Below, in pieces: positions 26,201-38,200 of a stretch of 64,000 bases of DNA (position 1 is its first letter; each line of letters starts with the position of its first letter). This DNA is from Hirudinaria manillensis (taxonomy: Eukaryota > Annelida > Clitellata > Hirudinida > Hirudinidae), in contig CM067531.1 in NCBI GenBank assembly GCA_034509925.1, forward strand, positions 11,149,319 through 11,213,318, given 5' to 3'. The notes under the pieces were generated by a model. The model saw nothing but the letters and a program-made list of their open reading frames with translations. It made no database searches and was not told the origin of the DNA. A program made the translations under genes and the position numbers.

Positions 26201-29200
26201 GACAAATCTTAGCAGATATGCCAATTGGTTGAGAGGAAGTAGAAGGAGCAGATGTGTTGCAGATGCAGCAATCATATATTCTGCCTGGTAACTCAATAGA
26301 TTCTGCCATTAATGACTCTGTCTTGGAAGCATCCACTTCAACTACAGAGGAGGTAGATGTAGAAGCTGGCAATAACTAAGTTTGAGAATACATTTCCTTA
26401 TGTGTGCATCAAAATGCCCACCTATTACTTCCTGAATGAACTTTTTCTGTTTTGAAGCAAAATCATTTAGCAATCTCTGCTGTCTCAATTTGGCCTTCAA
26501 CCTCCTAAATCAGAAATGGGCAAATCTTAGCATTTCAAACATATTTCATACAGAGGTGCTATGTAAATCAATTTACCTGTCCAGAATGCCGTCTGATGAT
26601 CCTGATGAACTCTCCCTAACCTCGCACAACTTTATCACTTCCCTTGCACAAGCATCGCTCCTAGCGGTCAATTTATCTAAGACCTTTCCAATGAAAAACT
26701 GTCCGTCTCCTATGTAGGACTCCTTTTCATCCATCGACGATCCTGTATGTAATGAAGCAGTTGGGTGATGAAGGTAGATGAAGTTCATTTTTGTTATATT
26801 ATGTAAATATTACAATATTAAGAGTTTCATAACTTTGAACATTATCCAAATATCAAAGGACAAGTCATCTAACTTATTACTTAATTTAAGAACTTTTGTT
26901 ATTGTGAAGATTTACATAAGAAGATAACATTCAATAACATTCATTATTTTATTTAAAATTTTCATTTGTGCCAACGTTTTGAAACTCTATTCCTTATGCA
27001 TTTGTTTTTGTAAAGCAGAGTTCGCATTTGTCGATGGTGCATTTGGACCTTTAACTGAGATAAAAATAAGTAGTTAGGCATAAGAACTGATCAGAAAGGA
27101 GCCATTTCTAAAATATTACGTGGTCTAACAAAAGGGTGAAAACATTTGAAGAGGGAAACTCCTCTGAGGATCCTAGTCAGAGCTCCAAGGCAGAGTAATA
27201 AGAAACTTCATAGTTTTAATTAAAATAGTTTGTCTGTAGATGGTGATCACTAAGGCTTTGTGACTATTCCACAGTAAACAAGTTCTGAGCAATTAAAAAT
27301 TTGCTATAATTCAGACCTCTATAAAAATAAGTTTCTTTTGAAAATTTTGCATAAAGTTTGATCAACATTGTGATGATGCTCTCATTGATGGGCAAAGTCG
27401 AAAATCCTTGAGCAGCTGTTGACGTTTCTGAAATTAATTTTGTTACATTTTCAACTTCACCAATGTATCTAATTAATTAAACAAAATTTAAATGATACAC
27501 AAACTAAATGCGACTGCAAAATATTTCAAAATAAATAAATAAATTTATTTGTTAAAATATAAATCCTGACCTCCCTCCTTTAGTAGAAAGTCGAACTTGC
27601 TCAAGCAATTGTCCTCGTCGCTTCGCTCTTTGATCTTATTATTCACTGTGATGAAAGGAATAACTAGCAAAACATTTTCAAAGATGTTGCTGCTCGAATA
27701 CCAGGAAGAGAACGTTCGGTCTTTAACCTCGGCACGACGACTCACCTTCTGAATGTATTTGAATATTTTAGAATATTTTAGAACATCAGTAATAAAACAA
27801 TGGCCATGCAATAATCACTTTGGAAGTTGCTTGATGAGGCAAAGTAATAATGAGTTCAAGGAGGTGTATTGTCAAGTATATTATTGACTCAGGAAATGAC
27901 GTCACAGTTAAGGCCTACAAATGGAAAGAAATATTAAGAGCCAATACCTAAATAACAGATGATGGTGATTTCCTTAATACCTTGTAAAGCAATGTAAATA
28001 TCAAGGCATGCATGGTACTGCAATGCAGGATTTGATACAACCCATACAAAGAAGGATGCAATGGCTCAGGCAGCCTGAAAGGTGGCCAAAGAGTTGATGA
28101 ACCTTTATAAAGATTCTGTTGCTTTACACTGCAAAAAAATCTCATGATTAGGAACCACATTATCAATTTTAAATGTATTAGAAGTTCCTACAAATCACAA
28201 AATCTGTCATAAGAAGCTTGAAAGTCTTTTTTGTACAAGGTTCTCATCTTCACAAATAATGGATTGTATTTTTCTATCCAAACATGTGCTAAAAGTTCAA
28301 GCAATATATTTAACAAAATTTAATTTGCATATCTTTTGTGCAAACAACTCAAATATTACCAGTATAATAGCCAACAAAAGCAGAAATGAATGCAAACTTT
28401 CTCTAATAATAATTGAAAAACCTACGTTGAGGGACATATTTTCCTTGTTGAGGAATGACACCAATTTCAAAGACAGGAGGTTTGAAAATTGATACCTTAG
28501 AAAATATTAAATACTGTCATATATCACCATTGCAACTTTGCTAAATTGAAAAGCATTTGTGTATGAGAGTACTATCACTTCAATCAACAAACAGGTTAAA
28601 GAGAGCTCTTGAGAAGCTTATTGATATGTGTCAGTGTTTACATGATAATGGCAGACAATTAAAAAGAATTATTTATTAGCAATCATTACTATTCATGGAA
28701 ACATAATTTTAACAATTACATTAATAATTAAGTTTAAATTAACTCAACATTCTCAACACGAAAGAAATTGACACCTACAAAGATAACCAATTTCATCCAA
28801 GAGACAATTTGTGGTGAAAAGAGATACAAATTGGTCAGACATGGACAGAAAAATTGGAGAAGGCATCCTTGAGATCATGACCTGTGATTTTTTTTAGCAA
28901 TGAAGGATCTCCAAAATAAAGCAATGAGGAAAAAATTTTTTCTCTGTTCTTTAAGGAATGAAGCAGTGTTAAAGGCCATCTTCAGGATGGAGGACAACTA
29001 ACTCAATTTTGCATGAGCAATTGAAATTGCAGCTGGGGTCAAAGATGCTACCAAATTGGCAAAAATGATGTCTAAGATGTCACCTTAACAAATGTTCATT
29101 TGCCAAACCTTCAATAGAATACCTGGGGCATACTATTAACAAGGATTGGAATAAAAAAAATGAACTGAAGTTGAAGCACTGGCAATATGCTAGTACCAAC

Positions 29201-32200
29201 AAATGTCTCAAGTTTGAAGTCTTTCTTGGGATTGATTTAATTTCACAGTAAATTCATCCAAAATCTCTCAATAACAGCAGAACCACTGCCTCACCTGACA
29301 AGAAATTGGTTGGAGATTGTCAGCTCAGGAAGACTTAGCCTTTCAAAGACTCAAAAGTCTACTGATAAAATACTTACTCTTAGCCCAAAACTCGATTAAA
29401 TGTTAGTTTGTTGCAAAGAACCATTTTTTTTAAATACCTTAAACTTTATTGCATGGGCATGATCCTAGCTCTGTTGTAGCTGTAAGACAATAGTGTGATA
29501 GAGATATCATTGAGTTTTGGTAAATAAACCTTGCCTAAAAACATTTTTCTTCATTTCATGTTTATCGATAATTTCCTTATGTTATGTTTACTTGGTGAAA
29601 TGTAATAAATACAACATTATATTTTTTTAATAATTAAATTTTTAGCATATCTATATTTAAAAATCTAGATAATTTTAAAGCATATCGGTACAAAAGGTAG
29701 GAGAACTCTGAAATGAAAAGTATACACAAGGGGTATGGGACAAAAAAGGTTGAATATCCTCTGATCTGTCCCATTGGAACTTCATGTACTTCACCACCAG
29801 AGGACAACACATTCCCACAGTCTAACAAGGACTGGTAAATTCTGCAATTATCAAAGTGGTCTAGCTTTTACAGTTATTTCAGACTTTGGCAATTAACTAT
29901 GAGATAGTATTGCAGTCTGGAGAAAAGGAAAATAAATTAGTGAATGAGGAAGTGGCTCATGTTGCCACCCTGCCACCCATATTTGAAACTCCTTCACCTA
30001 GTTGAACCGAATTTCCATTGGGAGAAAAGAACAAAAACTCAGCAATGCTATGAAGAACAACTATTAAGTGAAGTTTTCAATGGATCTTGGGGGAATGTGA
30101 TATAGATCACATGTGTTCACCATAGAAATTTAAAAGAAAATTATGCTAGAAAGGTATAACTTTCCCAAAGCAATAGACCAAATGTTATCTATGTCCATTA
30201 GACCTAGTAAGAAATATCCAATTTTGGACTCAATTTTGACAAAGATGAACTTCTAAGAGGGTACAGTTTGCGCAATATTAATGACTTATGTTCGGATGCG
30301 GCCAGAACAACTTTGAAACTATTTTCTATAAAATGCCGTGGTCCTATAGAGACATACCTATAGAGATAAAATCATCTACCTCGACCTCAATGTTCAAGAA
30401 ATCACTTAAATCGCATTTACTCGGTACCCAAAATATTACTTCAAACTCTCATAAGCCGCTAAAATGAACTTTAATGTATAATAGCCATGGAATCGATTTG
30501 TAACTTGTTTTTTTTTGTGAATAGGTTGCTCATCTACCGGGAACATTGTTCCCTTCGGGCATCCTTTGGTATCATATAATCGCGGTCCTAATATCGTTAT
30601 TTGTGTTATATTGCTGATACCAAGAAAACAATAAATCAAATCAAATCAGCAGGCTGATGACAAGATCCAGTTCTAAAAACCATTTATTTTACCGACAGTA
30701 TTTACATCATAACAATGATGGTACAATTCATCTTAGATAAACTTGATTACTGCAACTCTTTGCTCACAAATGTCAATGATAAAATGCTCAACCAGCAAGT
30801 GTTGCAAGTAGCATTTAGGCTAATATCATGATCCAAAACTTTGGACCATATTACACCAGTAATATATCTCTGGTAATTCTTGTGTTAGAAGAATTAGTAG
30901 AAGTATTGCTACTAAAGAGTTGAGATTGGCAAAAATCCTCACTGAACATTATACAAAGTTTCTTCTGATCTATAATCTATAGGATACTGATCTATAAATA
31001 TCATATGATATCCCAAAATATCTTGTTTCTCTTCTCCTTAAAGCCACGAAAATACCTGGTTGAGCCTGAATCCCCTCATCAAATCATCCCACACTAACAG
31101 AAAAAACTGCCTTGACTCTTTTAGCAGAAAAATAGGGTAGATTTAAAAATTGATAAATTGCAATATGCCTGACCAACAAACTAAACATTTTACCCGGAGT
31201 CAGAATACAGGATTTGGACTCCCAAAGAAGTAAGCCTCTAAAGTCGAGGCAAAGAGAATCATTTGGAGGGACCTCGTATTGGAGGTATTTGGTCATTTAC
31301 ATTTAATTATCAAATATTTAACGTGCACAATATAATCCCGCAGGGATGTAAAGGCACTGAGGTACCAACGCTCACAGATTTAACTGTCATGTAGCCAGGA
31401 AATTTTAAAAACACAAAAAAAACAAAAGACATATATATATATAAAATAAAATAAAAAGTGAGTGAAGAAAAATAAAATAGAATAAAATAATAGAGGACGG
31501 AAAAATGTCAGAGGATGGAAAATTATCGGTGTGAATTCGTGTTATATCTCTGGTAATTCTTGTGTTAGAAGAATTAGTAGAAGTATTACTAGACAGGGCG
31601 GCATGTCTAGTACTGGGTAGAGGAGCTGACCCGGCCGACGCCATGAGACTGCTACACTGGCTTCCAGTAAGAGATAGAGTGAATTTCAAAATCGCCTTAA
31701 TTGCGTATAAAGCCCTTAGCACTTGGTCACCACCTTATTTGGCGGAGATGCTCTCACCACACCTGCACTCAAGAAGTCTGAGAGTGGCATCCTCAAACTT
31801 CCTTAATATCCCCATCCCAAAGACCAGATTCCAGGCTGGCTCGTTCAGATTTGCCGCTCCATCTATATGGAACAGTCTGCCACCCCTGTTAAGATCTGAA
31901 ATGTCAACCGCCGACTTTAAGAAGAGACTCGAGACTCTCTTTTTTAGGCGTTTTGATTCTTGTAATTGTTGCACTGGCTCGCATGAATTTGACCGGTACA
32001 GCGCCTCTGTAGCTCACGCGTTCGGCGCTATATAAATGACTTATTATTATTATTATAATTATTATTATTGCAGTGGGAAAACAACGATCCTTATTTCAAA
32101 ATAAGAATTACGAGCTCTAGCAATATTCATAAAAAGAGTATGAATATTAAGGATAAGGTGGAGGTAATGGTGACAGATGTTCAAAAGTCTGTGTTAATTT

Positions 32201-35200
32201 TTCACAAACATCGAGCTTAATACTGAAAGGACACTAATAAGTGTTGCATTCAATGTCAGAGAATGAGACCAATTTTAAATTAAAGGACAAAGAATGCATC
32301 TTGAAGCTATTGCAGGAGATCACTGCTACGGATATGGGGAAGGAAATTGTTGAGGTCTTTAGGATGGGAAGAAGAATAGAAGTAACTCAAAAACCAAGAC
32401 CAATCAAATTTCAAAATCAAGTACAAAGGAACTTGGGGATAGAAAACTGCTATAACCTTAAGAAGAGTGAAGTTTTTAACACTGAAGTAATCTTGTGTCA
32501 GGACCTTCTTGTGCAAAGAAGACAGAGAAGAATGTAAGAGATTGCTGACAAATAAGAAGAGAGAAATTGATTCTAAAGATGGCAGCAACAAATGGATCTT
32601 CAGAGTAAGAAGGCAGCCTGTAAACTTCCATGTTGTCACCTATAGATGGCAAAATTTGTAAATATGTCCAATTTAAGTTTATGCAGAACAGAAGTTGGAA
32701 CAATTTCAAATGATCAGAATTTAGAAACTTCACTTGAGGTTAACCCCAACTATAAAGCATCTTCCCATAGTAATTAGGAGTAATCAAAATCATACTATAT
32801 TTTATAATGAAGAGAAGTTTGATTATGAATTCTCTCCTGATACTTTATTTGACTCAACTCTTTTGTGGGACAATATTTATACATGACCCTCTGGCCAACT
32901 AGAAACTGAAGAAAATGTTTCATTCCTTCACTTAAATTGTTGTAGTATTATACATAAAATGCATGACATACAACATCTTACAGAGCAATGTGATGCCAAT
33001 ATAATTGCACTAATGGAGACATGGTTAAATGTAAATAATGAAGGTTCTGTTCCCATTATAGGTTATAATTTTGTTTCCAAATGTGCTGCTATGGATAAAG
33101 GAGGAGGTGTTGAGTTTTTTGCTGCTGATAACATTTTGTTTAAAGTTGTTGAGTTAGAACTACTTGTTATGTCTTTTGAGATTTTACTTTTAAAAGTTGT
33201 AAAGACTGAAAAGTCTTAATAAACAGGGGACAGGAATAATAAATAAAGTGATTTCTCCCTGTTATTATAAAGTATATATTCAAGAAAACAAATATAAATG
33301 TCAATTTTGCCCAAAAGAAGGTTACCTTCTTGGGTCATGTCATTGGATCAAGGGAGATTGCTCCTGATTCCATTAAATGTGCTGTGGGTAAGGTGATTCA
33401 ACCTCCCACTACCAAAAAGGAAGTTAAAGGAACCTTGGGTTTTTTAGTTACTTTCATAACTTCATTCCACACTTGGTGGACACCACCTATGTGATATGGA
33501 ATTAACTAAGAAAGCAGTCCCAAACAAGATTTTGTGGGAGGAAAACCATCAAAGGGCCTTGGATAAGTTAAAAATCGATCTCGAACAAGCCGCATCATTC
33601 AAAGGCAAAAAACAAATTTATAGAACTTTCCTCCAATATCCCACAGATCAAAATAAACAGGCTTTTGTTACTTTCAGAAACACTTTCAGGAAAGCTAAAT
33701 TAGCCACTAAAAAGATGTATTATGACAAGATTTTTATCAAACATAAATCTAATATTCACAAAACTTGGGATGTTATTAAATCTCTAATAGGATATCAGTC
33801 TAGCACTAGAAACAATTCTTGGTCTTTTGCTAATGACAGAGGTGATTTACATACATCATCTGAAATTGCCAACCAATTAAATCACAATTTTTCTTGCATT
33901 GGAAGAAATATTGCCAGCACCATTCCCACAACTGATGGGAACACCTCAGATTTGCTATGTGGATTTTCTCATTTGCAGTCTATGAGTCTCACCCCAACCA
34001 GCCCTTTGGAAATTATCAAGTTTTCCAGTTCTTTCAATAAATATGAAATAGCTGTGGTGTTGATGACATAGATCCTTGTATAGCCCATGAGTTTATATCA
34101 ATAGTAACAGACCTGTTGTCTTCGATTTTCAACTCCTATTTCTATACAGGTCTTATCCCAAACGAACTTAAATCGTCAAATTTATCCCCTTATTCAAATC
34201 AGGAGATCAAGACTTCAATTCTCTTCCTAAAATATTTTCTGACTTTTTCATAGCAAACAATAATTACAATAATCCTTTCTATTTTTTGTAAAGCTCATGA
34301 CATAGTCCTTCTTTCACTAAATCTGCTTTGAAATTATTGTCTATAACAATGTTATGGCCCCAGACTATATGCTTCAATACCAGAATCAATTAAGGAGTTA
34401 ACCTATTTGCATTCTTGCCCATTTGAGTCATTGTTTTTGTTGTTTAAGAAGTTGTATAAGTCACATCTAGTGAACTAGCAAAAAATCTTACCTTTGGCAA
34501 AGTAGCCTCTATTGCATTTATCCATTTTGGGTTGTGACTCTCACATCTGTCAGGAATGGAGGACATGAGCTGGCTATGAGTTCTATCAGCCACACAGAGC
34601 AAGTTGATCAATTCATTTGGTATGAGCTCATTAATGTCACCTGAATAAATCATAAACAATTGAAGTTTAATAAAATTCACTAACAATAACCCCTGCCCCA
34701 TCAAAATTATTGAAGATTTAAGTTCATTGTTTTAGCTTTGGTAATTATAAACAGTCAGAAATTTAAATTTACTACTAAAGCCTAAATCTGTTAAATGTCA
34801 TTTATTTAAAAAAATTTTCATCAACATTATTCTTAGACCCACTACAGGAACTTGAATTGAAATTATTATTTTGATAATCACAAAAAAATCAAAACTGTTA
34901 TTTTTAAACATTTCAACAATATTCAAGAAGCAGAAACATTGTCGTGGTGTGTAATTAAACTACAATAACACAAACATTACAATGTGTAGAACCTGATAGG
35001 ACCCTGACATTGAGAAGTGTGGCCAGGAAAAACAAGCCAGATTCCAACATTGGAAGTTCATGTTCAGGCTGTAGATTAGAGGACTTGTCTTCAGAGGAAA
35101 CACTGAATGAAAGGACGTCCAACACATGATATTCTGTCAGTATTGTATTCAAAACTTCATCTGGATCAAGCCTTGATGCAATAACCTAAATTTTATAAAG

Positions 35201-38200
35201 CATGTTGTCCATATCTAGAATGATCTCTAAAATGATCATGGATCTTGCCTGTATAAGAAAATAATCAGGATCCATTGTCGAACTAGCAAAGTTCCAATGT
35301 GTATAAAACATAGCTTGTCCTTTGATCTGCTGACCATTTCTGATCCATATATTGCAATTTATCTCACTATAACAAGCCTTGTAAATAAACAAGTCATTCA
35401 AATCAATTCACTTTTTGTGAATCACTTATAAAATCTATAAAAATATTTCCTGAAATAAAAATAATAACATAACCACCAGAAGATGTAAGGGGTGAGGTAA
35501 AAGTTTTTTCAGAAAATCATCTGAAGGAATTAATTCATCAGAGTGTAGTCCTTGATTTAGGATGGCATTGCTGATAAACAGTGATAGATATCTGTGAAGG
35601 GGGTAGTGAAATGACATAACATCTGGTTTCACCTACAAATCATCAATGAGATTGGCTCATTATTGAACACCAATGAAATCATAAACTCAATCATTCAAGT
35701 CACTATAATAGCAACAATCCATTATATTGTCTTTGCATTCATTTTGAATGCCTTATCTATTCAAGAAATGAATACACTTTTGTATCATCATATTTGTAAC
35801 TACTGGAATGTTATATACTTAGAACAAGAACAAAAATTTGAGTCCAATTGACTTGGGTTCACAAGAATGTGCAAATAAATGTCTAAATATATTTTTCAAA
35901 AGCTTTGATTAGTCATAGACCCTGGTTCGAGGTGGCCTGCCTGCAAAGCAGTAAAAAGTATAACATTTTTCAAAGAAAGCTTCCAATAATGAAAGAAATT
36001 TGGCTATAAAAATGACAGTAGACTACTCGATAGTAGAAAATAAAAAGTCTAGATGAAGTAACTGAACATATTGCCAACACATTTGTCTGGATCATATCAA
36101 TACGCATGGAAAGACCAGTCATTTTTTATGAACTTTTCTATGAATCCATTACAATAGGAAATAAATAACCAAAGCAATCATATTTGCAGAGTTGCCTATG
36201 TCAAATATGTATTTGATGACCTTCATATTTGCTTAAGTTATTTTTAAGCAGTTTTCAAAAATTTTAAATTTTCACATGTGTGTTGCTTTCCCTAAGTAAT
36301 TAAATTTTTTGACCATCCAAGTACTATCGGCACTAGGGTGGCCCAAGACAATTTTTTTCTTTTCTCTAGACTAGAACCACCAGAACTAATAGTTATATAC
36401 AAAAAGTTGCAAAATGCATTTAATTTCTAAAATAATCTTATTTCCCTTAAGTAGTTGTTCAAAGTAACTTTTATTATAATTTGTAATGGATTTGCCAGAC
36501 ATAAATAAATTAATAACTAATATTAATCACAATTAGGAAATTTAATTCATAACTCAAAGGATTTTGGGAATTGTTGTCTTTATTACTTTACAGCACAAAA
36601 CCAAGTCCATGCGATAGAGCTTTTTTTAAGCATCAGAAAACAGTTTTCAATGATCCTGCACGATGTGGAGTATAAAATGTTTCTACTATTCATTTCTCAT
36701 CAGAATTGAATTGAAATAATTGTATTCCTCTCTCTGATTTGACAATCACAATAGCAGTCAATGAATGAACTATTTTTTTTCTGCTATTTTTTGTAATCTG
36801 CATTCTCATTCCACGTTTCCAGGAAGGATTTCAAAAATGATTTTTTCCCACACATTTTTTGGATCACTCTAATGGGCACTCCAACGATGTAGGATGCATT
36901 GCCAACACAATGTAATGTTTCTTGTTATCAACAAATGCAGGAACACACCTCATTCACCATAAAATTATCAGAATAGGGCAATTTAAATAAAAATTTAAAA
37001 CTCACTTAACATGTGAAATTATCAATAAAATGAATGAACCTGAAAGTAAAATCTTTTCTCATAAACACCTAACCTCTCCTGCTGCATCAAGCCACTCAGC
37101 TAGTACAACCTGGAAGATATTGATGACATTCAAGGTCAAGTGCTTGAGTTCAGGCTTGTTGAGGTGCATCAACATAGTCCAAAGAGGTGTAGAACATATT
37201 TCAAGTTCAGCACTAAAAGCTTGATAGTATCCTTCGGGTTCAAACTCAAGATGGTGGTGTTTTTCTTTTTTGTTTATATTCATGCCTTTAATTCCAAGAA
37301 TTAAATTAAACATTGATATAAAAAAAAAACATTGAAAGTTGATATAAAATAAAAATATCTCAAAAGCACCTTGAAAGTAAGAAACAATGTTTGCCCAAGA
37401 TGTAACAAGTGAGCAGTTCGAGAGGAAATATTTGATAACAGGTTCATGAGACAATACATTCACTATATCAGTGACAATTGGCCAATAGCAATGTTCCTTC
37501 AAAGTGCTTCCTTGTGAACAGGTAACCACTAATGTCTTACCAGAACCTACATTTAAATAGAATAACATGCTTAGGTAACAAATAACAAGAAATGCACTGA
37601 ATAACTGTGAATAACTGGTTTAACATCACTAAAATAACATCTTGTTTAAAAGAGTTAGCCATGTTAATTAATCAAGCCTGTTTAAAAGAATATTTAACAT
37701 TAAGTTACAAATCAATATATGTAATAAAAATTCTGATTTCCAAAATGATGGAACAGACCTATTTTTGTGAGAGAGGGCTTGATAATGTTCTTGAGGCATA
37801 CCAACATAATCTGCAGAAGATAATGTTTCTCCACTGTTTCAATGGCCAAATGCATGGCACTCAGAAGTTGGACACTTATGTGTACAATGGCATTTGAAAT
37901 GATGGATTTTTCATTTACCAAGCATATACTATTCATTGAACACATGTAATGCTTCATGAAGACCTTGACAAAGTTCAGCTGTAGAAAAAGGATTTTTACA
38001 TAAACCAAGACAAATTAATGTTGTACTTAAAACTATTTCATGTTCTCTATCATAATATGAACTAACCTTGTACTTCTCATTAGGCAAAAGACTAAGAACA
38101 AAGGTCACTAAATTTTGAGAGAATTGAAATTTTATTATCCAGAAGAACAACTCATCAATAATCGAAATATGGTTCAGAGGTTTGTCCAAATGAGATATTT

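Noticed and set aside
29634..29828. Reverse-strand open frame considered as the missing UBR3 exon
   Set aside because: It lies in the right place and has an acceptor-like site, but I could not match it to the EFDP segment of UBR3 and its phase was not convincing.
31405..31974. Reverse-strand open frames opposite the LINE
   Set aside because: They overlap the well-supported forward LINE ORF2 tail and start in an A/T-rich tract; they are shadows.
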